Below are positions 56,401 through 64,000 of a DNA stretch of 64,000 nt, piece by piece. Made by a program: the position numbers and the translations under genes. The DNA is taken from contig CADBEB010000011.1 of the NCBI GenBank assembly GCA_902793605.1, forward strand, positions 1 through 64,000, given 5' to 3'. Source of the stretch: an uncultured Eubacteriales bacterium. GTDB lineage: Bacteria; Bacillota; Clostridia; Christensenellales; Aristaeellaceae. Position 1 is the first letter of the stretch. Each line of letters begins with the position of its first letter. Below the pieces are notes generated by a model. That model did not search any database and was not told the DNA's origin. It saw only the letters and a program-made list of their open reading frames with translations.

Positions 56401-59400
56401 ACAGCAAAATAACCGTGGACGTGGGCGTGGGCGGCGCTGCCGAATTTGACCGGCTGACATCCGCCACCGAGCCCCAGATCTGGCTGACACCGGCTTACGG
56501 CTATCACCTGTCCGACGGCGACAAGCTGAACGCGACCTATAAGGAGCCGGATTCGGACGAAGAGCATGAGTTCACCGTGACCGTCCATGCGGAGAATGGC
56601 AAATTCTATATCAAACCGCTGGAAGATATCGATGCGGGAAGAAATCTGGATGATACCATCCAGGTGGCCTCCACCGACCTGATCGTGAACGTCCCCGTGG
56701 TCTTCGACGAAACGCTCCGGAAGCTGAGTACCTCCACGACGGTTGAGTTTCCCGACAATCCCGGCAACGTGCATCCTATCAACGACTTTGTAACGCTGGA
56801 AGTGAAGGACCGGGAGGAGAACGACCACAATATCAACACCAGGCCCGGAGAACAGGTGCAGATTATCGTATTGAACGAAACGGAGCAAAACTCGCGGCCC
56901 AGGGATCAAAAGGTCAAAGATATCTGTGTGGAATATACGGACGCGAAAGGCGCGGAGAAAAAGCTGACGCTGAAAAACAACGACGTAATCCGCACGACGT
57001 CGAACAGCAATGAAATCGTATATATCTTTAATATGCCTGACGGCGACGTGAAGGATATCACCGTTTCCTTTGAACCCGGGAAAGAGGATACCGACGATAC
57101 CGACGCTTCCGGACGCAAGGTGGGCGTCGGCGCGGCGGTGGCCGTTGCCTACGGCAAATCCACAACGGAAGCGAAGATCGGTTCACGCGACGCAGGCGTC
57201 GAAGCTGCTTCCCTCGCAGTGGTAGCCGAGACGGAGCATGAACAGCAGAACTATACCACCGCCGGAACCGATCCCCTGAAGGGAACCGCAACGGAAAAAG
57301 ACCCGAAGGAAGGTTCCGGAAAACTGAACGAGAAGGATATAGGCATTGACGCCTCCGTATCCGTCTTCATTGTGGACAACAATGTGACTGCCTCCATCGC
57401 GAATGGAACGAAGGTGACCACGACCGGTGATCCTGAGCAGAATCTGAAAGCCTCCTGGAATATCAACGGGGACGCCGGGGAAAAGGGCAGCCAACGGGAG
57501 AAACTGACCTCCGGCGGCGTGGTGGTGCAGGCGCTGGAAAGCGGGAAAACAGAGACCCGGGCCTCCTCGTTTGCCACCGGGAGCACCACCGTTATCGGCG
57601 GCGCCGTGGCCGTAAATGTGGCCCTGTCGGAAATAAAAACCCATGCAGGCGGCGAAATCCAGGCCAAAGGCGCAGTTACCCTGGGGGCTGAAAGCGCCAG
57701 CCAGGATGAGACCTACACCTTCGCCAGTGCCATGGGCGCAGACGTGCAGCGGGCGCTGAACAAATTTGCCGACAAGGCGGAGGCCGCCGGAAAGACGGTC
57801 AACAAACTTACTTCCGGCGAATACTACGAGGAATACTATCAGAAGGAAGCAAAGAAGAACAAAGAGAAGAACAAAACCGCCGCGCGGATTTCCGACCGGC
57901 TGAACGATGAGCGGGTGAAGGACAAGGACGGAGACGAAGCCAATGAGCATCTGAACGTCTCCGCCAACGTCCTCCGGTCCCAGAACGCGAAGGTGGACGG
58001 CGCGGAGGATGCCGACAAGGCCGCCGGCGACGCGGCGAATCAGGCCAACGACGCAGCAGACCGCGACGACGTCCAGGCGGCGCAGGGAAACCAGAAGGAC
58101 AAGAAGCTCCAGATAGCCGCCGCGGTAGGCGTTACGGTGGCGCTGCATTCCGCCGCCGTCACCGTGGAAGGGGCGGTTCACGCGGGAAGCGACGTGACCT
58201 TCAGCGCCGTAAACGCGGGCAATTTCAGCACCCGGTCCACCGCCGCTTCCATCACCGCGGAACATGCCAAGGGGAATATCATTTCCGCTGCGGTGGGAAT
58301 CAGTGTCAACAGCAACAAGGCGACCGTGGACGTCAAGAGCGACGTGACCACGAATGAATACAGCAAGGTCGACATCGCCTCCCGGCTGACCATGAATATG
58401 GAAGAGGGATTCATCTCCCGCCTGCCGGTACAGTCCTTGTCCGGCGCGGTCTCCGGAAAGGGAACCTCCAAATCCATCGCCGGCGCGGCGGCCGTGACGG
58501 TCAGCCACGCGGTCAGCAAGGCGGAGGTCACCGGGATCAATGCGAAGCTGGAAGGCGGCGCCGTGTCCGTGACGGCCTTTGACCAATCCAAGCTGGGCGC
58601 CAGGGCCGGCGGCGTGAACATTTCCACCGGCGCGAACGTCGGCGCCGGCGTCTCCGCGGCGGTGATTTACAGCGATAACGAAGTGACCGCCTCCGTCGCC
58701 GACGGCGTGGAGGTTTCCGCCCATACCTTCCGGCTGGATGCGGTCAAAAAGGCCATTACCTGGGAAAACTTTGTCCTGCCCTGGAAACGGACCGACGTCT
58801 TTACCGATTCTACCATGCTCTCCGACGAGGAGCGGGCCCAGGTGCAAACCGGTCTGATTGACATTCACCGGGAAGCCACTGAATGGGGCTATAACTACAA
58901 GGTGGACCTCAACCTGGACACCTACGCGCTGATGAAGCTTTTCGACGCGGGTAACATGCTCGCCTTCAACAATTACTATACGGCCGCCATCGCCGGCTCA
59001 CTGGTAACCGGCACCGCAGATGAAGACGGATCCGCCAATGCTTTTAACGGCGCAGGCGCGTTCTCCATCGTCCGTACGGACAACCGGGTGAAGGCCAAGC
59101 TGGGTAACGGCGTCTTCATCCACCGGCCGACGGTCGGAAAGGGCGGCTCCGCGGATGGCGTGAGAATTTATGCGGAGGATACTTCCACCGCCCGCCTCAT
59201 CGGCGGCGCACTGGCCGCGGGCACGGCCATGAACTCCTGGGGCGTCACCGCGACCTTCCTGAAGGACGGCGACGAGGCCAGAGCCGAAACCGGCACGGAC
59301 GTCATCATTGACGCCAAAAAGCTGACCATCGGAGCCAAAGGCGATACCTCCGTCCAGAGCCTGAACGCCGCGGCTTCGGTCAATACCAGCGGGGATGCCG

Positions 59401-62400
59401 ACTCCAGCATCGGCGGAGCGGTGAACATCCTGCTGATGAAAAACCAGGCCGAAGCAAAGCTGGGCGATAACGTGCGGCTGGACGCTGACAACGGGATCGA
59501 TATCACGGCCGGCTCCGACATGGACCTGCTCCTGGTTTCCGCCGGCATCGCCGGGGCCGGGAAGGGCATTGCCGCGGGCGGAACCGCAGCCTATATCAAC
59601 GATGAAGCGGCTTCCCTGGTTACCATCGGGAACCGCCATGCGATCAGCGCCGGCGATGATGTGAACATCAGCGCGAAGACAACGGACCGCCTGCTTTCCG
59701 TGCTGGCCAGCGCCAGTGCCGCCCTCAGCAAGAACCTGGCCGCGGCCGGGGCGGTCAATGTGCTGAATTCTTCCGCCAAAGGCAACGTGACGTTAGGCGC
59801 GGGGGACGCGAACAGCGCTGTCACCTCGAAAAACGGCTCTGTCGCCATCACCGGCAATACGGATACCCGGGCGACCAACATCACCGTGAGCGCGGCGGGT
59901 TCCAGGGGCACAGCCATCGGCATGTCCGTGAACGTGAACCGATTTGACCGGGAGTCCATTGTGGAGATCGCGGGGGGCGAGGGATATACCATCCAGGCCG
60001 CAAAGGACGTGCTGACCTCCGCTACCGGAAATGATACCACCATCATGGCGGGCCTGGCTGTTGCCGGCAGCACAAAAGGCCTCAGCCTGGCCGGAAACCT
60101 GCCCGTTCTGCTGAGCAAAAACAGGGTGAAGACCCATCTCGGTGCCGGCACGGTACACGCCGGAGGCGAGGCGGCTTTCGCTTCCCATCTGGATGACCAT
60201 ACCTATACCATCGCCGGCAGCATCGCCCTGGCCAACAATGACAGCGCCGTGGGCGGCACAGCCATGATCCTGAAGCGGACGAATGAAGTCACCACGGATG
60301 TGGGCACTTCCGTTATCACTGCTGAAGGCAGCGGCCGAGGCCTGAAGGACAGGGTTATCGGAGCGTCCGATTTCAGCGGTATCTATGTCGGCGCCACAGC
60401 CGGCGATACAACCATCGCCGCGGCGGCCGGCGCAGCCTTGGCCGATGATATCGGCGTGACCGGCAATGTGCTTTTTGGCTTCAACACGAACACGGTCCGG
60501 AGCGACACATCCCGCGCGACGCTGAACGCCCTGAATCAGGCGAAGACAGGCGGCGGTTCCGTAACTGTGGAAGCGAAGGACGATTCCCAGCAGGTGATTA
60601 TCTCCGGCGGGGTGAACTTCGGCAAGCTCATGGGGCTTGGCGCTGCCGTGGTCAGCCTGTCCGCGGAAAAGAACGTCGACGCCCTGATGGGCAGGGCAAC
60701 AGCGTATCAGGACGTTAACCTCACCGCAGACAACAAGGACAAGATCTTTGAACTGGCAGTCAACGGCGCGTTTTCCCAGGTGCTGTCAGTGGGCATCGGC
60801 GCGGCGATCCAGTCACTGGGCAGCAAGGTCAACGCCATTGCCAGTGGCGATGTTACCGCCCAAACCGGCAGCTTTGCCCTCCAGGCCAATAATACCGCCA
60901 GCATGGTCAACGCGGCCGGCGTCGTGGCCGGTTCCGAAACGACGGCAGCCTCTCCGGTAGGCGCGTTGACCGTGTACAGCGGCCGGACCAACGCCATCCT
61001 CAAGAGCGGAACGGTCGAGGCCGCGAAGGCAGCGAACGTCAAAGCGAACGCTGACAAAACCATCCAGACCTATACCGTCGGTGCGGCAGGCTCCGGGAAA
61101 CTGGCGCTGTCCGGCGCGCTGACCATTAATTCCCTGAAGGACGTCACCCGGGCGCAGGTCCTGAAGGACGCCATTGTCAAAGCGGACACGATGGACCTGA
61201 CGGCGGACAGCAACTACCGGGATGTCGCGGCCAGCGCGGCGCTGGCCTTCGGAGGAACAGGCGCCGTCGCGGTGAATGCCATGATCAGTGTGATCAAAGG
61301 CTCGACACTGGCGGAGCTGGACGGCAGAACCGACCTGCAAAGCAGGCTGAATATCAAGGCGACGTCGGACCGTGACATCATCAACGGCGTGGCTTCCCTG
61401 GGCGCAGGATTCAAAGGCGCCGGCGCGGGCGTGACCCTGATGGTGCTGACAGCGGGCGACAAGCTGGACCAGGACGCCGCCGACCTGCTGACCTACGGCA
61501 ACGCCGACCGGAAGAGCGAAGACACCAAGGTCTTTGACGCGGACAGCCTTGTCCGGCAGATCAAGGCGCTCGGGGCAGATACTTCCGCGCTGGAGCACCG
61601 CACGAACGCCGATGGCTCCGTTCAGACCAGCCTGGCCGAGGATCTTCAGGGCAACGGCCACAGCGACAGCAGCATGAACGTCGGCACGGACGGTAAATTC
61701 GACGCCGCTTCCGGCTATGTGAACCAGGGCCTCCAAAGCGCGCAGGATCCCGGAGACAAGACCCCCAGCGAGGAAACCGAGGACATCAGGAACGCGAAGA
61801 AGCTGGCTGATTATGTTTCCGATACGCTACCCACAGACGTGGTGGAAGCGCGCATCGGTGAAAATGCCGCGAGCGTGGTCGCCGGCGGCATCAACGTAAC
61901 CGCACAGCAGGAAACCAAAGCCGATCTATACGGCGCAGCCATCGGCGTCGGCGCCTCTTTCGGCGTGGGAATCAGCGGCGCTGCCGCCAAGCTGCGCAGC
62001 AACGTCATCGCGACCTCGCTGGGCCATCTGGACGCAAGGAATCAGAACATCAATATCCAGGCCATCTCCCGCTCGGGCAGCGTCGGCGAGGCCGACGCCG
62101 GTGAGCAGGCCAGGGCCACTGAACTCCGGGAGCGTCTGGGCGCGTACGACAATGGCTCGGACGAAATCGCGGCTGACGATGACCAGGCCCGCAAGGATCA
62201 GCTCAACAGGAGCCTGTGGAACAAACTGAATCCCATGGACCGCTCCATCCGCGTGGTAGGCATCGCCGCCGGAGGTTCTGTCGGCGCGGGCATCGCGGCG
62301 TCCATTGCCGCAGTACGGACGGATAACATCACCCGGGCCAACCTGGGGAACTATATTACCAATGCGTCCGCAGTGAACGTAGACGCCCATTCCGATTATG

Positions 62401-64000
62401 ACAACGTGCTGGCAGCCACCATCGGGGCAGCTGGCTCCGGCACGTTCTCCGCGAGCGCCTCCGTAGCGCTGGCGCTGGCACAGGGCACCGTGGAATCCGA
62501 AATAGACGGCAGCGCCCGCATAACCGGTGAAAAAACAAAGGTCTCCGTCACTACCCATTCCGTTACAGGCGCGAATGCCGTTGCGGCTACCATCGCAGGC
62601 AGCGGCGGCGTGGCTGCCGCCGCAGGCGTAGCCATCGCAAGCAACAGCCTCATCCAGAACACCTCTGTGGACCGGGGATTCCGCATGGAAGCGGACGGCG
62701 GCAGCCTGAACGTGTCGGGTACCTCCACCACTACGGCGGATACCTATCTGCTCGGCGTGGCCGGCGGCATGGGCGCCGTGGGCCTGAGCGCGGCGATATC
62801 CAAGGTGAAGCCCACCCTGAATACCACCCTTGGCGCGAAAGGCGAAGGCACAGCTTCCCTGGGCAATCTGAGCAGCGTCAGCGTACTGAACGACTCGGCT
62901 TCCACGGCCAGCGCCAACGTGCTGTCTCTCTCCGGCGGCGCAAAGTCCCTCCAGGGCAGCCTGCTGCTGGTATTCAACGAAACCGACGCTACCGCGAAGC
63001 TGGCCAACGTCAGCGCCCAGGAAATCGGCGCCGTGACGGTTAACGCCGATCTGGAAGCGAAGGGCGACGCGCGGCTGATTTCCGTCAATGTCGGCGGCGT
63101 GGCCGGCGGCATCAGCGTCAGCTACGTGGATGTGAATTCCAAAAACCGGGCTATTGTCGATACCGATCGCATCAGTGTCACCCGTTCCATCGGCAAGCTG
63201 GATGTCACGACCGGCGCGAATGGCCACAACAAGACGGAAGCTTCCACCGGCGCGGTCGCTGCATCCGTCGGAGGCGTATCCGCCGGGATCAACGCTTCCA
63301 TCGCCCGCAACCGCGCCATGAGCCTGGCTGAGATTTCCGGCAGCAAGGGGCTGAACGTGACAGGCGGTGTGAACCTGAAATCCACCACCGTCGGCAACGC
63401 AGCCGCGGATACCATCGGCATGAACATCGGCCTGGCCAGCGTCGCAGCCAGCGTATCGGTGGCTTCCAACGAGGCGACTTCTCAGGCCAACATGAAGCTG
63501 AAGAGCGCGCTGCTGGCTGACCTGAACGCCGAAGCCACCGTCACCGGCGAAACCAAAGCCAGCCAGACCACCGGCGGCGGCGCGCTGCTGGATGTGAAGG
63601 CCAACATCGCCCAGGCACACGGCAGAACCAACGCCCTGGTGGATGTGGACCTGGCCGCGGCCGCAAACTCCGCAAATCCGTTTGGTATCAGCGCAGTCAG
63701 CCGCGGCACCAATCAGGTAACGACCGACGTGGGCAACCAGTCCTTTGGCGCAATCAGCGCCGTTATGGTGGGCGGGCTTGCTGAAAGCGAGGATCTTTAC
63801 AGCGCAAAGGTCACGCTGGGGAAGGACAATTTCACCCTGAGCAAGCTCAACGTGCAGACCGGTTACGAAACGACCGTGGATACCAAAACATCCCCCGCAA
63901 AGGGCGGTGTGGACGTGAACCTGGGGAAAATCGGCTATAACGCGGCCATCGCCAGGAGCAGGACCAACGCAGGAGCTGAGCTCGTGCTGGACGGCACGAT
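47451..64000 (+). CDS. Giant secreted repeat protein, LktA-like filamentous adhesin (3' end outside window)
   Basis: One frame stays open from ATG 47451 (behind GGGGGAAAG) to the window end: at least 5,516 codons. Residues 1-37 look like a signal peptide (ITAMALILCMVLG...LALA). Next are an acidic repeat stalk (131-306), RTX-like Gly/Asp repeats (561-660: TGFGDDRLSL, TGTGDDTVSI), then thousands of residues of beta-repeats of the type GAAVAVNVxxxNxxAxV, ending in G-x-x-V-x-A, as in Fusobacterium LktA-type adhesins. Flg_new/InlB-like modules lie near 1373-1477, 1704-1926, 2017-2110 and 2981-3210, and a helical block near 2573-2897. No LPxTG or autotransporter barrel is in view. It is probably a surface adhesin; export and anchoring are unknown. 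Long frames on the other strand are shadows. Confidence 0.85.
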   Translation, partial: MGNFEKAKRITAMALILCMVLGDIPGRTFNNPSLALAEESSENNNPEDTIIESKDSPVMKESVKEESAASGSLPAVSDPSENAAADGGNSAAESDSTPVASDPAESPVIDNTASAKTSGEEDQSGNISEPAENPDENKPTEDNAEAAGYPDTNEPVADNAIPAENSDENKPTEDNAKPAENSDENEPTEDNAKPAENSDENEPTEDNAKPAENSGENAPTEDNAKPAENPDKNEPVVDNAIPAENSGENAPTEDNAETAENPDTDVATEGNAAPAGNPDTDVATEGNAALAENPDTDVPAEGHTESTVDPEAAQVNEDAVENSEEKDGSLSAEKPTEQTEENNGADEQTEDELTVFSGDTSMALRSAAPLGVSLAAAPAAAVPLAAATPADASDPSLTKSALQAEIDNALLAVTGKLTGRVQVILSRNTTYESDIETKISIGDREKADDFELEISAEDAGADGMQGEGKTVVKGNITIHGIKVIMNSIILDPDHTITVKNRDDSTVAAYRSQGGELILNGSKNFPNEMTVKVGDKSRATITTTDDDDIINLELTQGAEGAIISTGDGVDTVNLNQSGGVVDIKTGFGDDRLSLVIGDKIKSLDVDTGDSNDTVNIIDSGKAENGVNIFTGTGDDTVSIDVRDNAGSMTVDSGAGSDVISITKGDHFTLENRDYENYSTPNESPNINTDAVVTLKGSDRMDRITIDASTALALKGVQIESESDGASVHLKGELANIENPITEIKDKDGKATGFRLHTRLNSEVEEQDYTLDLNYGANHYTDTLKNKRTVTLTATGDTFTYDGRNVESFTNYVLKSQTAGLKRITVTGAGMGTYLANFVLDADQTLDQDEHITVNELSAENIDVVLLGKTIDINGKVEARSLWAESARGTVSIMANLAEFKEQSFGDFLANMFSVRDTATINVNSGAKIHVEQDVSLVARVKHSGGMLTFLPTQVNLVNVKLAEAAINIRNGAEIQADEGNVTAEARIKTVTGYDYDDATNTEVANKTGMPVAVTVILNKALVTVEQGARIRTGTVTSDGEVQQKGGDVNLITESNVKTATYANSIEEIPSPVDVAVTVIVNQAKSLLQGTVEAGNKVMVSAQGEVKEETVATGASAQGALSGGFIATSVVLNDVDAIVDKTAVVKAGGNLRVETRQAGNATTKAISGATKPEDEDTPNVKSALKSLVLTLIKETFKHFKDQYDGADDVEKQVEKMFADVAEGDYSVRVAKVSDENDAKGSATVTTQNTTDQEGKSIVQATIQVTPAGGCKVTQVGYRYLKPGEDHYTYVYLLNSTGGGNDSFSGTFTVPSADVEIFARYTGEPNGEANANAAANQNNAGDVNIAGLVDDAAEGAGKAGDDLALDRAAPAEGAVPYTLTIKSTENGAVVTWNTGDDRKNLTQVYSGEKIRLIPNPKENPNPKEKFKLKENTLTVTYKITKDGKQVTKNDVVTADDQGRYIFTVPEGVADNRLTVNAVFVSEKEEEEKAVRNYQATGSIAVSVLNNNSHAIIEDGATVTAGGVVDLFGFKINRNTTTADGTAVEAKAGAKKKSDKPVPFLYSSYGVSGAEFAMALNSNVKDAVFGAITQTEDDSSSRNSPVFTMDSEKANQLQKVILSYYTKLEGSEAIMLGQGTRRTITLTRQADGTYKEEGGTYLLDNMHTVTQSGNQEKLQLHLTGLAVQNGTTVDVNFVFNDGGQHDSAGSEYLIANPIQISYNKLKEKNGNTIEMGTVAYVGNHQQADRYYFRVEPKTGAGYTIDARDTNDITGQNSNKAVLYASWVGADGKEQKAALKKDTGDALHTAENEWFFDAGKGSVTVPDGAVITIHAVFREDLRNIQKAKGYDAKEGNGDVTIETSQAKAGDEVTLVLKPAEEYMASGVQVEYYEIGGHTPKTLDATLTKVDDKTWKATFSMPQTDQDSTVNITPVFSKKDIELGKPANGTINRDDYEFSEKDGYTYANGQVTVLPSKQRIKDGYKVTKVTVKSGDNTWVFENTDSFTVSADMVTGDIKYLEITPDMDMKPIRVADTALENGKLSPVSHAADAGEEVVIKAEPEEGYRVKQGSMKAEILMGTESKQIVLKRGQDGNYSFTMPDNATKDTVVTLLCEFEPGSEEVKMSLGAAVSVGVLNSENAVEIKGGQVSAAQGYNLAGLTVGSKATTEALAGYSAGNIGIAGALGIQVVNSDNKVAIRKGGENSSITLNKGMIFMLSKGKIDLKLTADAKGKKTPEAKNTGVGAGIAVGVSNLNILGTIEDGKKLATFGKDGIPAISGITINAGQKYKDVITAKAGAVGGSSWAPVAAVDVSSVTSRAQMGRLDLSLLQKAVEAKAEKDRTETDKQILAGELPVSGKVKIKSAVAAAKAEFNRTVEADASSRGGSAAVGGAFAVAWTHDQADAILNQSLNATKAVSVTSSVGSATKLTAVSAVSGGVKSKKGDADQQGNKLLGGAANIAGKHGGMDANKIKNDGNARQKAETAESSIAAAGAFVLNVQNSSSLAEVRDGVSVITKGKLEVKSSNRTAGSIKADASATKSNTGIGVGVAINIVDMDNIARIGNGKIEAAELEVSAEIAAVPGKSVIWNEYSNTTTLKTALESQIKQGMMNLLPSPYDSMVALTGADGVIAKFAATFAEKLIRDLGMDKLVAMNAGQGIGDGFVNAGRIMLDRLIAFPQTLAAPFVNIFEEVKETFGYMDSEEDWSILLRDAIGTATTEMAGDAWQTVINKILKDGGNAVIGSAIGMVTDKLSGKGWDSSKVKKNLKDSLSGAMDSFLDTFINTVINKMGDRITVLNQGNIERAKAFKNELKRLFKEQGVKNVADDLYKELETTFREQVYDYEKYLIKYSEGSFLENAKKELWDCMRESSVAMTNELMDNLAGKLGVKFEKEPTNDRHMIITQAISGAGGSDDSGAGSLAVSVVLLNTAAEIKGGQEAVTVTGAMGVHAEELRRIRTYATAAVDARGEADNKDGEGESEQNKTGESAVKHVTAPDSKITVDVGVGGAAEFDRLTSATEPQIWLTPAYGYHLSDGDKLNATYKEPDSDEEHEFTVTVHAENGKFYIKPLEDIDAGRNLDDTIQVASTDLIVNVPVVFDETLRKLSTSTTVEFPDNPGNVHPINDFVTLEVKDREENDHNINTRPGEQVQIIVLNETEQNSRPRDQKVKDICVEYTDAKGAEKKLTLKNNDVIRTTSNSNEIVYIFNMPDGDVKDITVSFEPGKEDTDDTDASGRKVGVGAAVAVAYGKSTTEAKIGSRDAGVEAASLAVVAETEHEQQNYTTAGTDPLKGTATEKDPKEGSGKLNEKDIGIDASVSVFIVDNNVTASIANGTKVTTTGDPEQNLKASWNINGDAGEKGSQREKLTSGGVVVQALESGKTETRASSFATGSTTVIGGAVAVNVALSEIKTHAGGEIQAKGAVTLGAESASQDETYTFASAMGADVQRALNKFADKAEAAGKTVNKLTSGEYYEEYYQKEAKKNKEKNKTAARISDRLNDERVKDKDGDEANEHLNVSANVLRSQNAKVDGAEDADKAAGDAANQANDAADRDDVQAAQGNQKDKKLQIAAAVGVTVALHSAAVTVEGAVHAGSDVTFSAVNAGNFSTRSTAASITAEHAKGNIISAAVGISVNSNKATVDVKSDVTTNEYSKVDIASRLTMNMEEGFISRLPVQSLSGAVSGKGTSKSIAGAAAVTVSHAVSKAEVTGINAKLEGGAVSVTAFDQSKLGARAGGVNISTGANVGAGVSAAVIYSDNEVTASVADGVEVSAHTFRLDAVKKAITWENFVLPWKRTDVFTDSTMLSDEERAQVQTGLIDIHREATEWGYNYKVDLNLDTYALMKLFDAGNMLAFNNYYTAAIAGSLVTGTADEDGSANAFNGAGAFSIVRTDNRVKAKLGNGVFIHRPTVGKGGSADGVRIYAEDTSTARLIGGALAAGTAMNSWGVTATFLKDGDEARAETGTDVIIDAKKLTIGAKGDTSVQSLNAAASVNTSGDADSSIGGAVNILLMKNQAEAKLGDNVRLDADNGIDITAGSDMDLLLVSAGIAGAGKGIAAGGTAAYINDEAASLVTIGNRHAISAGDDVNISAKTTDRLLSVLASASAALSKNLAAAGAVNVLNSSAKGNVTLGAGDANSAVTSKNGSVAITGNTDTRATNITVSAAGSRGTAIGMSVNVNRFDRESIVEIAGGEGYTIQAAKDVLTSATGNDTTIMAGLAVAGSTKGLSLAGNLPVLLSKNRVKTHLGAGTVHAGGEAAFASHLDDHTYTIAGSIALANNDSAVGGTAMILKRTNEVTTDVGTSVITAEGSGRGLKDRVIGASDFSGIYVGATAGDTTIAAAAGAALADDIGVTGNVLFGFNTNTVRSDTSRATLNALNQAKTGGGSVTVEAKDDSQQVIISGGVNFGKLMGLGAAVVSLSAEKNVDALMGRATAYQDVNLTADNKDKIFELAVNGAFSQVLSVGIGAAIQSLGSKVNAIASGDVTAQTGSFALQANNTASMVNAAGVVAGSETTAASPVGALTVYSGRTNAILKSGTVEAAKAANVKANADKTIQTYTVGAAGSGKLALSGALTINSLKDVTRAQVLKDAIVKADTMDLTADSNYRDVAASAALAFGGTGAVAVNAMISVIKGSTLAELDGRTDLQSRLNIKATSDRDIINGVASLGAGFKGAGAGVTLMVLTAGDKLDQDAADLLTYGNADRKSEDTKVFDADSLVRQIKALGADTSALEHRTNADGSVQTSLAEDLQGNGHSDSSMNVGTDGKFDAASGYVNQGLQSAQDPGDKTPSEETEDIRNAKKLADYVSDTLPTDVVEARIGENAASVVAGGINVTAQQETKADLYGAAIGVGASFGVGISGAAAKLRSNVIATSLGHLDARNQNINIQAISRSGSVGEADAGEQARATELRERLGAYDNGSDEIAADDDQARKDQLNRSLWNKLNPMDRSIRVVGIAAGGSVGAGIAASIAAVRTDNITRANLGNYITNASAVNVDAHSDYDNVLAATIGAAGSGTFSASASVALALAQGTVESEIDGSARITGEKTKVSVTTHSVTGANAVAATIAGSGGVAAAAGVAIASNSLIQNTSVDRGFRMEADGGSLNVSGTSTTTADTYLLGVAGGMGAVGLSAAISKVKPTLNTTLGAKGEGTASLGNLSSVSVLNDSASTASANVLSLSGGAKSLQGSLLLVFNETDATAKLANVSAQEIGAVTVNADLEAKGDARLISVNVGGVAGGISVSYVDVNSKNRAIVDTDRISVTRSIGKLDVTTGANGHNKTEASTGAVAASVGGVSAGINASIARNRAMSLAEISGSKGLNVTGGVNLKSTTVGNAAADTIGMNIGLASVAASVSVASNEATSQANMKLKSALLADLNAEATVTGETKASQTTGGGALLDVKANIAQAHGRTNALVDVDLAAAANSANPFGISAVSRGTNQVTTDVGNQSFGAISAVMVGGLAESEDLYSAKVTLGKDNFTLSKLNVQTGYETTVDTKTSPAKGGVDVNLGKIGYNAAIARSRTNAGAELVLDGT
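47841..48368 (+). repeat. Eleven tandem 48-bp repeats in the giant gene
   Basis: Each encodes 16 residues of the type AENSDENEPTEDNAKP. Units 3-6 are almost identical in DNA, the outer ones diverge. The acidic Pro/Asn-rich sequence fits a flexible stalk through the cell wall. Confidence 0.85.

Noticed and set aside
48366..63620. Very long minus-strand frames across the giant gene (for example 48366-50576, 50943-52541, 57183-58868, 61926-63620)
   Set aside because: They lie opposite one continuous plus-strand frame with a ribosome site, signal peptide and clear repeats. Their sequences are His/Gly/Val-rich, lack family motifs and begin without ribosome sites; the high GC third-position bias of the true gene keeps the opposite strand open.

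Overview
The window comes from a fairly GC-rich Firmicute, most likely an anaerobic gut or rumen Clostridia-type bacterium. The evidence is the Gram-positive gene set: murB-rapZ-whiA, rplI-dnaB-yhaM, SecG, an L,D-transpeptidase, a GntR/FCD regulator, glgA of the bacterial GT5 type, and AGGAGG ribosome binding sites with frequent GTG starts. The family (for example an Aristaeella/Christensenellales relative) is a guess from general look only. No tRNA, rRNA, CRISPR, transposase or phage gene was recognised.

1-12 kb: a cluster of four small uncharacterised genes (one with an EF-hand-like loop), two secreted SH3-like proteins, polyphosphate kinase, a ROK sugar kinase, a hemolysin III family protein (minus strand), fumarase C, an AlaX-type alanyl-tRNA editing protein, secG and a GntR regulator with an apparent autoregulatory operator.

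12-28 kb: a tightly overlapping murB-rapZ-whiA-(GT-C-like membrane protein) operon that lacks the usual yvcK; a membrane-anchored coiled-coil protein; an rplI-dnaB-yhaM operon behind a good promoter; then exported proteins: a lipoprotein, a large eight-domain SdrD B-like protein and an L,D-transpeptidase with four peptidoglycan-binding domains.

28-34 kb (minus strand): a polyamine importer operon potA-potB-potC-potD running on into trpS and a secreted zinc-ribbon/Sel1-repeat protein. PotA carries about 180 extra residues, two copies of an Ig-like repeat, inside its C-terminal TOBE region.

34-42.6 kb: glgA, RNase Z, uvrB, four short overlapping genes (two membrane proteins, a metallophosphoesterase, a 53-residue protein), then greA behind a perfect consensus promoter that contains a perfect palindrome, and lysS with a strong terminator.

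42.6-64 kb: a surface-protein locus. It holds a secreted 5'-nucleotidase fused to a zeta-toxin-like P-loop kinase, a secreted TPR protein with acidic repeats, a small decayed coding remnant, and the first 16.5 kb of one uninterrupted giant reading frame (more than 5,500 codons, running off the window). The giant protein has a signal peptide, 16-residue acidic repeats, RTX-like Gly-Asp repeats, several InlB/Flg_new-like repeats and thousands of residues of LktA-like filamentous adhesin beta-repeats. The nucleotidase and giant genes share an almost identical 22-bp element upstream, which suggests common control. The nucleotidase-kinase fusion, the PotA insertion and the giant adhesin with its shared promoter element are the most novel items.
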